Part shown: positions 37,246-49,000 of the stretch, one piece after another
How positions within the stretch are numbered: the stretch's first letter is position 1
How the letters are laid out: every line of letters starts with the position of its first letter
Assembly: GCA_009733575.1 (NCBI GenBank)
Contig: ML769510.1
Location: forward strand, 62,001 to 126,000
Direction of reading: 5' to 3'
Length of the DNA: 64,000 nucleotides
DNA from: Gymnopus androsaceus JB14
Taxonomy: Eukaryota; Basidiomycota; Agaricomycetes; Agaricales; Omphalotaceae
Notes under the pieces: generated by a model
What the model was told of the DNA's origin: nothing
The model's database searches: none
What the model saw: only the letters and a program-made list of their open reading frames with translations
Position numbers and translations under genes: made by a program

Positions 37246-37661
37246 AGGACCCCAGAAGCTCCTACTGACCCTTGCCCAAATTAGTGTAAATCAGGCCACA
37301 GACAATTTCCCTCTCCTAAATTAGTGTAAATTAGGCCTCAAATGACAGGTCCTTCTCTGGAGTTAGTGTAAATTGAGGCCCACTGAACTGAAATTTTGAT
37401 GCTCTTATACCAAGTTAGTACTCAGAAAAACCAAAATAGTCAGCCCTCTCAATCAAAATACCAGCTAGGTTAGCATAATGGTCCAATGGACACTGTGTAA
37501 CATTCACAATGGCACTAGGATTTTTTTGAATTTTTTTTTGGGAAAAAAATCAGAATTTTTGACTTTTACATGATCATCCCTTTCTGAATCAGAGGCCAAA
37601 AAGTTAGTGTAATTGAGGCCCTCCAGCCCAGGCAGAGGTCAGTAGGAGCTTCCGGGGTCCT
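37246..37661. mobile_element. MITE with AGGACCCC TIR and TTAGTGTAAATTAGGCC repeats
   Basis: 416-bp element with about 25-bp inverted ends (AGGACCCCAGAAGCTCCTAC against AGGACCCCGGAAGCTCCTAC, one mismatch). Inside, the unit TTAGTGTAAAT(T/C)(A/G)GGCC occurs at least three times near the left end and once, TTAGTGTAATTGAGGCC, near the right end. No clear target duplication. No coding capacity. Confidence 0.7.
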
Positions 37662-38607
37662 CATTCTATGCTCACATGTGGATGCTAATCCTTTCCAGTT
37701 GGATGAGCCTCTCACAGAGCCCTACACATGTCTTGTCTTCCCTCTCATGCTCTCAAGCTTGTCATAACCAAATTTGGAGCTATTCATGAGAGGTTTATAC
37801 AATGAAACTGATGATAGGACTTACCATGTCCCACCCCAGAAAGCTTCTAAATGGCATGGTATATTGGGCCAACATTTCCAGCTTTCCTCAGAGCTTGATG
37901 TAACAACACTGTAGCTGTACATCAAGGAGGTTTAAATTCAACTATCTAAGCCTTCATTGGCCAATGATGTTTGACTGATGTATGCAGTGGTGTGTATCAT
38001 CTCAGTCTTGCGGTAAAAACTCCTGCAGTGTTCCAAAGAGCTTTCCACTTCAAGCCACAACTTCGTTTACCAAGAAAAGTGACATATTCTTCTAATGAGA
38101 TACTGAACAATCATGTTTTAGTTCAACTGCCAGAAAGAAGCTGTATATAATCACATTCTGTGCACTTGAAACATAACTTGTTAGTGAGTCCTGAGTGCAT
38201 ATAACCAATCTGATTCAATTCACTGTTCCATTACCACTGGAGACATTTCCCATTGCAGCTGAGCAGCCATCATGAGCAGCACTCATTTTGCTGCTGAGCA
38301 CTTGCTGCCACTTAGCACCATATTAAAAAAGTCCAACAGTTTCTCAGCCATCTTGTTGCACCTAGAATTGACTCGAAGAGTACATTTCCGATCTTGTTGT
38401 ATGGTTCTGGAGCATGTGTTAATGTACTTACAGCTGACACACCTGTGAACAATTGTATCCTAGCATATAATGTCAATAAACCTGAGCTTGATACCTGGCA
38501 GTGGCACCATTGCTCTTCAAAACATCCATAACCACTTACAAGCTTATTCTTACCTCAACTTCAACCCTTGAAGCTCATTTGATTTTATTTACACACTTTC
38601 AAGCTCA
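37662..38607. other. non-coding stretch upstream of DUF6534 copy 1
   Basis: No gene recognised. The last 150 bp is similar to the sequence upstream of the intact DUF6534 paralog (AACCACTTACAAGCTTATTC against AACTACTTACAAGCTTGTTC), so the duplication includes promoter sequence. Confidence 0.5.
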
Positions 38608-38820
38608 ATGGACAGCTTCGATTTGAGTCTGGGTCCCCTTGTTGGATGGGCCATCAGTGCATTGTAAGCATCCTGCAGTAATTCTGTAATGGCCATTTTC
38701 AAGATGTCCCTCTCCAGCTTCCAAGGTGTATTGACTCTACAGGCCTACAACTATTTTGAAAACTTCCCCAATGACCACAAGGTCATCAAATATCTCATAC
38801 TGTATGTCAAACTTGTTCAA

Positions 38821-39548
38821 CCTCAGCAAAACCTGGGTGTTCTGTACAGAGCTGTACAGCTCTGTACAGAACCCACAGCACTCATAGGACCCATGGCAAG
38901 GTACCCCTCTGTACAGAACTGTGGGATGCTATGGGTTGCTGTGGATCGCTGTGGACTTCGCGGGAACGCCGCCAACAGGATTCTATTCAATATTGATTCA
39001 ATACCAAATCTATTATTCTTTTGAATTGTTTCCCTCGCTCGCGAGAGCAAAATACTAGAGAAATATTTATAAAATCATTTTATTGGCGGTTCTAAACACT
39101 ATTAATACTACAACATACATACTTGACTCATTCACCAGGTCCACAAGTAGCGTAAAATTGTATATGAGGCTAATTAACTTTGACTACTACCATGTCATCG
39201 AATGACATTAAAAAATGTCATCAGACATATAATTAGAGTCTCCGAGTCAAAAATTGCAGAGAGCAGAACTTACAGTCTGAGTCAAGTTGAGCTTAGTGGG
39301 GGGAGGCAAAGACGTCAAACTTGTCAAGACTCAAAACCATTGATTAAATAGCGTCCAAGGTCCCCGTTGCTGTATCCATCAGCTGGAAATGACAGGTGTC
39401 AGAATGCTTGAGCAATGGTCAACCTACAGCATCTTACAGGACCTCATAGGACCTCATAGCATTCCACAGCACTGTACAGTGCTGTGGCTGCTATGGAATG
39501 CTATAAGCTGCTATAGTTGCTGTAGCGTGCACCCAGCTTCTGCTGATG
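38821..39548. mobile_element. CATCAG-TIR element 3 (CTGTACAG / GCTATGG words)
   Basis: 728 bp, left end CCTCAGCAAAACCTGGGTG, right end CACCCAGCTTCTGCTGATG, AA on both flanks. Left arm has CTGTACAG and CTGTGGA words, right arm CATAGCA, CTGTACAG and GCTATAG words; the middle is unrelated and AT-rich. Confidence 0.8.
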
Positions 39549-39566
39549 AACACCAAGTTCATGGAT

Positions 39567-40255
39567 CATCATCAAAACCTGGGTGATGCTCATAGATGTT
39601 ATAGTAGTTTATAGCAAGCCATAGGAGGCCATAGCAGCCATAGTTCTCTAAAGAACTATGAGGTGCTATAGATTCCTATGGGTTTCTATGAGCTTCTGTG
39701 GGTGTATCACCATTTGACAACCAACTGACAACTGTCATTCTCTCCTACCAACAGTATATAAGAAATATAGCATCATCCAATTGTTGAAACTTCAACTTTT
39801 TGTCTCAATTCTCAGTCACCTAAGTTCATTGAGCATTCACGGTAAGTCTCATTACAGTCTTGCACTTCCTTTTGATTGAAGGTCACTGCTTGTGGTATGG
39901 TCTATTTACAGATAGTTATATTAATTAGTACTAGAGTTATGGTTTCGCTATACTATTGTTGTCCTTACTAGTACTGGTAGTAGTACTATAGTCTAGTACA
40001 ATAACATAAATGATTTAATTTCGCCGTTTAGTTTTATGATTCTCATACGACATCAGGAAAAAATTCAAACAACTAATATATTTAGTTCTGGCAGTTGATG
40101 GTAACAGCACGCTATAGCATTCAATAGCAGCCCATAGCAATCTATAGCACTCTATATTTCTCCATAAAGGGTACCCTTGCTATGGGCTCTATGAGTGCTA
40201 TGAGTGCTGTGGAGAACTCCACAGTTCTCTACAGTGCACCCAGGTTTTGCTGATG
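39567..40255. mobile_element. CATCAG-TIR element 4 (CTATAGCA word)
   Basis: 689 bp, left end CATCATCAAAACCTGGGTG, right end CACCCAGGTTTTGCTGATG, AT on both flanks. Arms are rich in CATAGCA, CTATAGCA and their complements; the middle includes a stretch of unrelated sequence with no coding potential. Confidence 0.8.
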
Positions 40256-40420
40256 ATTAACTTAATCATCATCTTAGCATAGGTCGCTACTAATTGGTGC
40301 ATTGCTTCAGGTATCACTCCAGTATGCCATTGAACATCTTGGAATTTAGGGTAGTTGATTTCATTGACCTGGCTCTCATTGGAACACTAGTGTACAAATA
40401 CTTGATCACTGACTGGGGAA

Positions 40421-40749
40421 CATCAGCAAAAACAGGTTAAACCTCAGCAAACCTAGGGAACCTAGGCCACCCTGGTCACCCTGGTCACCTTGGGTTTTCC
40501 AGGCTACCCCAGGCTACCTTAGGCTACCTCAGGCTACCTCAGGCTAACTCAGGTTTACTCAGGTTGCCTCAAATTCCCAAGGTTTATCCCTAAATCCTAG
40601 GCAACCTAAGTGACCTCAATAAAACTGAGGCAGTCTAGGCAACCTAGGTGGCTTAGGAGACCTAGGTATCCTTAAGTTCCCTTAAGTCTCCTTAGGTCAT
40701 TGTGGGTCAACCCAAAGTCAGCCCTGGGCCCAGACCATTTTTCCTGATG
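40421..40749. mobile_element. CATCAG-TIR element 5 (CCTAGG word) inside an exon
   Basis: 329 bp, left end CATCAGCAAAAACAGG, right end CCAGACCATTTTTCCTGATG, AA on both flanks. Internally almost nothing but CCTAGG, CTCAGG and CTTAGG words, including AGGCTACCTC repeated in tandem. The intact paralog shows the uninterrupted site GGGGAAATCTGCC at 43050-43062. Confidence 0.85.
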
Positions 40750-41275
40750 AAATCTGCCTGCATTGGCATTCACAACAAAGGAGACTGACTTACATCTCAC
40801 ATTTATCAGACTATCTTCCTTCCTTTGCCAGGTGTTTTTTATCCATGGACCACAGGTGAGAATGTGCTGCTTGTCATCAAGTATCCTAGTAATTTGCTGA
40901 AAACAAATACTCCACACATTTCCACCAGAATTTGGGTACTTAGCAAGCAAAACAGAGCCTTGACAGGTTCGTAGCAGCTAGCTGCCTAGCTACATTTGCA
41001 ATCAGTATTGCCCTCAGCAAAGTTATTTACAAGTCCCCTTCTGGCAGATAACCATGCTCCTAAGGCTACAATAGCAGCAGAGTTTATTGCAATTTTGTCT
41101 ATGGATGCAGGAGGTAAGCTCTGATAAATGCACTTTTCAAATTGAAATTATCTCATTTATCTGTCAGTTGATGTTATCATTGTGACATTGATATGCTATT
41201 ACTTGTACTCAGTAGTCTAGCTCAACCAGATTCAAGCAGTAAGGTTACTCTTGTCCAATGGCCCCTAGTACTGTA

Positions 41276-42662
41276 TAATTATGACCTAAAGTTCCCATAA
41301 CCATAACACTGGCCGTGGGAACTTGATGCTTTTGAAGATCATAACACTATCAAGACCCTATATATACAGGTAGCTAGACCATTGGCAATCAATCTTTCTT
41401 GACCTCATTTGCCCCTACTCACTGATCCCACCTATCGAGGTGTCCACTTGGCCATATTGTCTAACAAGTTTAACTGCAAAATGCTTGCTTAGCTGGGTGC
41501 CAGCTTGCTTCTAGTGTCAAGTGCATAGCATAAGTGGTTGTCATGCCAGAGCTCTCTCCTTCACCATTTCATTTCTTGATTGACCAGTTATTTGTATTTT
41601 AATTGTAAAACTTGGATCTAGCCCTCTCTCAGCATATTTTACCATTGGAGCACCTCCCCTCAGCTTTCCCAGTTCATATCTAATGTTCCTGATGATTTGA
41701 TGGGTGTATGCAACCAAAGTTTCATTGTTGATTTTATTATACATCTTGAATAAAAGTCCCATAAAGTACCTAGCACCATTCATAACTATCTAATTAGCTT
41801 GTAAGATAATCCTTGTGAGCATAGCGGGCAAGGCATAAATTGAAATAAATAAAACCCCAAGTGCATAAACAGTATACCCGCTCATACCAATTCAGGGTCA
41901 CATATAACTGCATGAATATCCCGCACGCTATCACCCATTTAAGCATATGTCAAAATGTCCATTATACAGTCAATTATACAGGTTATGCCTTCAATCATGC
42001 CTTATTATATTGGCATTGATCAAGCATCGCAAAAAATGAAGAAAAAACAAAATTTACGGCTTGGCTAGCGGCACAGGTGAGAGACAAGAGGTGTAAACAT
42101 CATTCAAAGGGGTCATTGCGTTAACGTCAAAAGCCAACGTCGAATGCCGACGATGGGGGTAGACTGAGAGCCAAAATAAAAACAAAGAAAGGAAGTAAGA
42201 TAACGTGGATGAACGTGGATACCACACGGATACCACGCGATGTAACATTTCAATCATGGGTTACAGGACCCTCCCTTCCCTTCGGTCAGTGTCGGGGATA
42301 TCGGTCTAGTCGGTGTTGACAAAAGAGGATATCCGTAGTACACACAAAAGTAGCATCAGGAAGGTCTAAAAAAGGTGCTCTCAATGGCTGCTGCCATGCT
42401 CGGCCAATCAAGATAGCCTTAGCTACGATGTCCAATATTTTCTCGGTACCGAGAATTGAGAAAAGTACATCATCAGGTTCATAGATAGATGTCTCCGATC
42501 TGGTTGTTTAATTCATCACTCACTGCAAAGTTGCAGTCGGCGGCCGGCTGTATAACATAAATTAAGCTTGATACCCGCTTGATACACAGCTCTTCATGTA
42601 GACACTTATAACTACTTACAAGCTTGTTCCCACTACGACTTCAACCCTCGCTCTTTCAAGTT
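41276..42662. other. non-coding stretch between DUF6534 paralogs
   Basis: No supported gene. Around 41940-41990 the words ATTATACA and TTATACAG recall the arm of element 2, but no CATCAG end was found. A minus-strand frame at 41541-41783 is unassigned. Confidence 0.35.
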
Positions 42663-44269
42663 ATGGACAGCTTAAATTTGACTCTGGGCCCCCTCCTCGT
42701 TGGATGGGCCATCGGCGCATTGTAAGCATTCTGCAGCAATTCTGTAATGACCATTCTCGAGATGTCCCTGGCAGCTTCCAAGGTGTATTGACTTTACAGG
42801 TCTACAACTATTTTGAAAACTTCCCCGAGGACTCGAAGATCATCAAATGTCTCGTATGTCTAACTTTTGGTCAAACTTGTTTACTGAGTTCACTGATTGA
42901 TCATCACCTTGAGATAGGTCGCTACTACTTGGTACGTTGCTTCGGGTGTCCCTCCACTACGCCGTTGAACATCTTAGAATTTAGGGTAATTGATCTTGTT
43001 GACCTGGCTCTCGTTGGATCGCTAGTGTACAAATACTTGATCACTGACTGGGGAAATCTGCCTGCGCTGGCGTTCACGACAAAGGAGACTGACTTACATA
43101 TCACATTCGACGGACTATCTTCCTTTCTTTGCCAGATGTTTTTCATCCGCAGGTGAGAATGTTCTGCTTGTCATGTAAAACAAACACTTCTCACTTTTCT
43201 ACCAGAATTTGGGTACTTAGCAAGCGAAACAGAGCCTTGACAGGTTTCCTGGCAGTTGGTAGCCTGGCTGCATTGGCGATCGGTATCGCCTTCACAGTGA
43301 AGCTATTTGGAAGTCCCTTTCTGGCAGAAAACCATACTCCAAGCGCAGCAGCTGAGTTTATTGCGATTTTGTCTCTGGATGTAGGAGGTATGCTCTGATA
43401 AACGCATTTCTCAGAGTAAAATTATCTGATTTAGTATCTGTCAGTTGACGTTATCATTGGGGTTCTGATATGCTATTACTTATACTCTGGTTCAACTGGA
43501 TTCAAGCAGTACGGATACCTTTATCCAACGGCCCCTATGTGCTGATTTTGAATCTAGGACCAAATCCTTGATATCCCGCATAGTCCAATACACAGTTAGC
43601 ACAAGTCTTATGACAAGGTCGGCTCTCCATCCACTCCGACACACACACGGTATAATGGACTGCTTACCTTTCCCTTAGTTTTTTCAGTATCACAACCATG
43701 ATCCTGGTATGATATCGGTCATCACCGTCTTACTGTTCAGCGGTTGACTCTACCGCATTCGTTACCATCTGTGCAGTACCTCTTAATGCCCAGCAGCAAC
43801 GTATTTGCGGTAAGTCACTGTCTATGAATAGTGCATCTCAAAACTAATGGACTATCATGTCTGCTAGGCTTTTCACTTAAACCTGGGTCGGATGTATACC
43901 AATGCTTTACTGGCATCGTGAGTTGAACTTTTCTATGACTATAGTCTATCATTCACTACTAACCTTGTAATATTAATGTATCATTGGAAGACTCAACGCA
44001 CGCACAAAACTGCGTAGCTTCAACGACGACTCGGATTTTTTTGAAGCACATGTTCGAAACACCGATTTTCCCATGCCAGGCATCGGATCCAAGCTGATTG
44101 GTAGGATATCTACTACTGGTGGAAAAAGAACACTGGAGACGGATTCTTTTCAGCTTTCTAAATTACAGGTATGTCCATTTTCGCGCATAACCGTTGCGCT
44201 TACAATGGGATTGTCTTCCAGACGACCGACATCCGGGACTTGGATGAGCTCCATCCCCCCGAAGTTTGA
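42663..44269 (+). CDS. DUF6534 multi-pass membrane protein, intact copy 2
   Basis: Basidiomycete membrane protein family of unknown function. Start MDSLNLTLGPLLVGWAIGA at 42663, then FFQGVLTLQVYNYFENFP, DLVDLALVGSLVYKYLITDWG, FFIRRIWVLSKRNRALTGF, GVLICYYLYSGSTGFKQ, TKSLISRIVQYTVSTSLMT, YLLMPSSNVFAGFSLNLGR, MYTNALLASLNARTKLRSF and a hydrophilic tail ending DELHPPEV before TGA 44267-44269. About ten exons join in phase. The hydrophobic blocks and the NxxxG/LNAR tail fit the DUF6534 C-terminal domain. It serves as the empty-site reference for the broken paralog. Confidence 0.78.
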
Positions 44270-44736
44270 GCTATATGTGTACAATAAAACCGGAATGGGT
44301 ATTGGGGAAGCAACTGTGTCATTATTTCCTTCTGGCAGCTGCCACCTCTAGATCGTGTTTTCAACACCAACATCTTTAGTCAATCTTTATTTCATTGTAC
44401 AAGACAAAAGTAACCAGTTTGATAAACGGATATTTTCACTCCGACTCGGGATAATTGTTGATTCGACGAGTCGGTCAAAGCGTAGGATATTGATCGAGTC
44501 CCACCGGAGATCCCAAACTCCGGTTTCCATATACCAAGTTCAGTTTATCCTTTATCTAATTCCTTTTACAATTGTTTCTTAGTTTTGAATGCCCATACAC
44601 GTTTTACTTACTAAACTTCTCGACGCTCCTCTTTATCATTTCAATCCAGCTACATATTACAGCGACCGACTTGCTGCGCAAGATTGGTCGTTACGGACCT
44701 TTCCTATAAACAGACTTTTATTTACTTGCTACCCTC
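44270..44736. other. intergenic stretch
   Basis: Downstream of the DUF6534 gene; no gene recognised. Confidence 0.4.
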
Positions 44737-44930
44737 AGTCTTTCGACACCGTTACGTTTGTGTCGCTCTGAGGGTAAGCCTATTTTAGATCTCCCTGGTA
44801 TATTACGAAGCTAACTCTACTTTACATTAGATTATCGCTTACTTCGTTCAACAGGTAGATATATATTCAATACGAGTCTTTCGACACCGTTACGTTTGTG
44901 TCGCTCTGAGGATTATCGCTTCGTTCAACA
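44737..44930. repeat. direct repeat in which one copy lacks an intron-like 57-bp segment
   Basis: Copy 1 runs 44737-44773, then 57 bp starting GTAAGCC and ending TTACATTAG (44774-44830, with CTAAC 17-21 bases before the end), then ATTATCGCTT onward to 44853. Copy 2, 44875-44930, has the same 37-bp first part joined directly to ATTATCGCTTCGTTCAACA. Apart from a 4-base difference (ACTT), copy 2 equals copy 1 with the GT-AG segment removed. Confidence 0.85.
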
Positions 44931-45097
44931 ATAATCAATGAAAGGATGGTGTGAGTTGAAGAGACCTTCAAGAATCATGAAATCGTGTGAATGGAATGGA
45001 TCTAGGGTCATGAATACGCTGTACACCCAACGACCCAAGGACCCTTCAAAAGAAAAAGCAAAGCAATATCATAGGATCGAACTATAATCTGCGAGTA

Positions 45098-45192
45098 TAT
45101 GCATACGGAATTGAACCGGAGACGTTTCGCATACACAGGTACTTAACGAGACTATGCAAAGCAAACCCAGATAACCCCTACACCATATGCAC
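45098..45192 (-). tRNA. tRNA-Ala-like gene, probably degenerate
   Basis: Minus strand, related to the tRNA-Ala at 34044-34139: GTGCATATGGTGTAGGGG start, anticodon loop TTTGCAT with an intron of about 22 nt, but the T stem is broken (TCCGG against CCGTA) and the D region is altered (TCTGGG for TCACG). The acceptor stem still pairs. Pseudogene or poorly expressed copy. Confidence 0.6.
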
Positions 45193-46035
45193 AATAGCTT
45201 TGGCATGTATCAGTAATCAGGACGTACTTATTTGTGTGTTGGATGTACCGATGTAAGTAAGGAGATAAGGAGAGAGGTACGTAACGTTTTATGCCAATGC
45301 CAACATCGAGTCCAGCCAGACATCTTTCAAAGAGTTCCGTCCCCGTTCAATTGCTCGTCACCGACACGAAATGCCAAACCAGCTTGTCAACGCCAATGTC
45401 AAAACGCCAAGCAACCTCCAGTCCTCCAGTGCCCGCACTCGAATAAACTCGAAGGATCTGGAGCCGATCGCGAACACGGACGCTGCGGAGACGATGTGGG
45501 GATATTTCCAATTTAGTGCGGGGTGCGGGGATGCGGAGGAAGAGCGGGGTTCATTTCGAATCCGCGACTCTTCCACTGGCAGAGCCAGTGTGCAATATCT
45601 ATCGTGCAGGGTGAGTCCTTGAACGGGAATAGTACGAGAGTTTGGAGGAAAGTACTTGCAATCGATGAACGACTTTCCTGAGGGCCGAAAATAGAGACGA
45701 AAAGCGGACTAGCGTTTCCGTTTCAGAGTCTAGGCGCGGGAACGTGGTCAGCCGACCAATCCCCGGAATTTAATTTTCGGATCCAAGATGACACTTGTTC
45801 CGAATATAAAACGATGAGACTTCTAGTCTTTCACTTCTAACTAATCGTCGACGGAGCAACGAAGAAGGTATCCAAGGGAATATTCTCGATAATCACAAGC
45901 GGAGAATCTATTATTCACGAAGACGAAGGTAGAGACGAAGAGATAGTCTGATCGATATACAGCGTAGAACCAGGTCCGTCTCACTTCACTCTACTCATCT
46001 CAACCGCATCCCTTACTCTCCTCTATCTTCACAGA
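45193..46035. other. intergenic promoter region of acetyl-CoA synthetase
   Basis: About 840 bp. Overlapping short frames at 45232-45622 look like chance. The final 60 bp is pyrimidine-rich (CTCACTTCACTCTACTCATC), common before fungal start codons. Confidence 0.4.
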
Positions 46036-49000
46036 ATGGCAACCACAACCGCCTCTCAACCCTCCCAAAACGGGATGCCCGCTCCAGTTCGACATGATTC
46101 TCAAGGAATCCCGATGCACGCACCTGGATCGAGGTTGAGTGCATCTACTAACAAGTATAAGCTTAGTGGAGAGAAACATGATCATAACGTTCCTGAGAAA
46201 CGTGAGCGGAATCTATCGCTAAGCTGTCTTCCCTCTGCTTATCGATGTTTCCGAAACTTATCTAGCGCACATTGCTCCCGACCATTCCACCTACCAATCC
46301 TTCCACTCTCAAACTGTCGGACCCGACTCCGGATGCATTCTGGGCTGACCAAGCGAAGGAGAACCTCTCGTGGATGAAGGAATTCACGATCGTTAGGACT
46401 GGCAGTTTCTTGGATCCCGCTGAAACCAAGTCTAACACTACAAGTACTCCTACGACGAATGGCACTACTACTGCTACTGCTACGGTTGGAGGGCCCGCGG
46501 ACATCCCACCGAAAAACCCTCCCAATAACCTGGTTCACGGATGGAACACTCAACGCCTGTTACAACTGCGTAGGACAGACATGCGTTTGCGGATCCGAAC
46601 AAGGTAGCGATTATATATGAGGCTGATGAGCCTGGTGAACATCAGTGCAGTCCGAATCATTACTTCTCTCGAACGTACATTCGACGCTAACCCTTCGTTA
46701 TGCAGATACATAACCTATGGTCAACTCCTCAACGAAACATGTCGCGTCGCGAATGTTTTGAGAGGTATGGGTGTTAAGAAAGGTGTGTGATGGTCGACCG
46801 ACCTCCCTCGCTGCTTTGCTAACGTTCGGCAGGCGACACTGTAACGATCTACCTCCCAATGACCTGGCAAGCCGTCGTCGCATTCCTCGCATGTGCACGT
46901 ATCGGCGCTATTCATTCAGCGGTCTTTGCAGGGTTTAGTGCGGAGAGTTTGAGGGATCGGTGAGTACCACCATCTTTATCTACGCTGCTGTTGGAATTGT
47001 TGGAATTGGTGGGGATGGTGGTGTTTGTGCGGAATTTACTGACGAATTGTTTCTTCATCAATCCTTATCCCTCTATCCTACTACCTCCCTTTGCTTCGTT
47101 CCTCTCCGCTGGCGTGGTTCGCCCTCACCCTCCCCTCTCATCACCTACAGAATTCTTGACTGTTCCTCCCGCGTCCTTATCACAGCCGACGAAGGCCGTC
47201 GCGGTGGTCGTTCAGTCGCGACAAAGGTTATCGCTGATCAGGCGTTGAAGGAGTGTGGTGATGGTTAGTACTCAACCGACCGTTCTTGAAGCTTTTTACC
47301 AGATAACGAACATTCGTTTACTTACAGCGAACCCAGTCGAACATGTGCTCCTGTTGAGGAGGACTTCCAAGGTTGATGAGAGTACGGGTACGTTGTGTTC
47401 TCCTTCCCACCCCAATCCGAACCCCGATTCGGTATTGCTGTCTCGTTTACTCACTCCACTACCCTTCATTCATCTAGGCGAAGTCCTCTTCCCACACTTT
47501 ACTCCCGGACGCGACGTTTGGTGGCACGAAGCGACTAAGAAAGTCCCTGCGTGGTGCGATTGCGAGGAGGTCAGTAGTGAGGGCGGGTTGTTTATCTTGT
47601 ATGTGAGTGTCGCTTAGTTGTTTACGATACGAGATGAAGGAGAGGGAATACGCGTTCATAACCTTACCGGGTTTTCGAATGATCGGATGTAGCTTTTTTT
47701 TTTTTTTTTTTTGCGAGTTGCGTTCCTTCCTCGAACGGAGCTGGATCGATGGACCGTTTTTGTTTGCTCCTCTTTTTTTTCTACGTAAAGAGATACTAAC
47801 TACGTTTCCTCCCCTTCTTACCTCGTTCCCTCACTTTCTTCCTCCCTAATCAACATCATTCATCTTCCCTCCGCTATCCGCCTTCTTACATTCTCCTCTA
47901 TCTCCTTGCCGTTTCCTGTAACGCTATTGCTCACAGACCTCCGGCTCAACCGGCAAACCCAAAGGCATCCTACACACCACCGCCGGGTACTTGTTGGGTG
48001 CGTTGTTGAGTGTCAAGTGAGTTTCTGCCCTATCCTATTCTACTTTTCTATCGTTGCTGACGGACTTCCGTGTCTTCTCTTCCCTTTTTATTTACTCGGC
48101 TGCTTTCTCGGATAAACGAAAACAATTCGAAACCGAACTTGGCTGCCCTGGTCCTTGCTTCATCTCTGCTAACGCTACCGCTAACGTACTGGGTCCCACC
48201 TTACGCCTCGCAGATACGTATTCGACGTCCATCCCGGGAGACAAATTTGCCTTGTATGGCTGATGTGGGCTGGATTACTGGTGTGTATACCCTTTGTCGT
48301 TGTTCTCCTTACTTCCCTCATCTATGTTGGGTTCGCTCCTGCACTTCCGCTGTTGGCTCGATTTGCTTCGTTCGGTCGCTGACGCTTCCTTTATTCGCCA
48401 GGCCACACCTACATCATCTACGGGCCCCTCGCACTCGGCACCACCACCACTGTGTTTGAGAGTACGCCTGTGTATCCTAATCCTGGACGGTTAGTATTGT
48501 ACTATTTCACCCTTCATTCACTTGTTCGTTTTCGCCCTTCTCCGGAGCAGAGGGAGCTAGAGGTCCCCTTTGAGTTTGGGAACGAGTGAGGGGGTTGAGA
48601 GCGGAGTTGAGATTACGAGAACGAACGAAAGAAAGCTAACGCGATACCTCTGTAGGTACTGGGACACAGTCTCCAAACATGGCCTTACGCAATTCTATTC
48701 GTCGCCTACGGCTGTTAGGCTGTTGAGGAAGTTGGGTGAGTCTCGAGCCTTTGCTCCGTTCCCGGAGGTTTTTTCACTGACTCATATTCGCGCTCGTCGC
48801 AGGCCACCAACACGTAACACCACACGACCTGTCTTCCCTCCGAGTCCTTGGCTCCGTCGGCGAGCCCATCAACCCCGAAGCGTGGAACTGGTACAACGAG
48901 CATGTAGGAAAGGGGGAATGTGCGATTGTGGATACGTTTTGGCAGACTGAGACTGGTAAGTCAGCCTTGTTATTAGTCTAGAAAGAGCGACTGGGATGCC

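Larger units (their letters stand above)
38608..41275 (+). pseudogene. DUF6534 membrane protein copy 1, interrupted by three elements and 3' truncated
   Basis: Paralog of the intact gene at 42663-44269. The start MDSFDLSLGPLVGWAISA (38608), LQAYNYFENFPNDHKVIKYL, then after the insertions GTLVYKYLITDWG, a segment matching the KETDLHITFDGLSS exon, and WVLSKQNRALT are recognisable. Two elements (38821-39548, 39567-40255) lie in the intron region and a third (40421-40749) lies inside an exon after DWG. Similarity to the intact paralog stops near 41275, just after the VDVIIVTLICYYLY segment, so the last exons are gone. It cannot make a normal protein. Confidence 0.8.

Noticed and set aside
43770..43800. 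Apparent frameshift in intact DUF6534 gene (frame VDSTAFVTICA against YLLMPSSNVFA)
   Set aside because: Using the acceptor TGTTCAG before CGG gives a continuous in-phase exon, so no indel is needed.
45232..45622. Cys-rich short frames upstream of ACS
   Set aside because: Both strands carry overlapping frames and the region borders a decayed tRNA; composition does not resemble a secreted peptide with a signal sequence.
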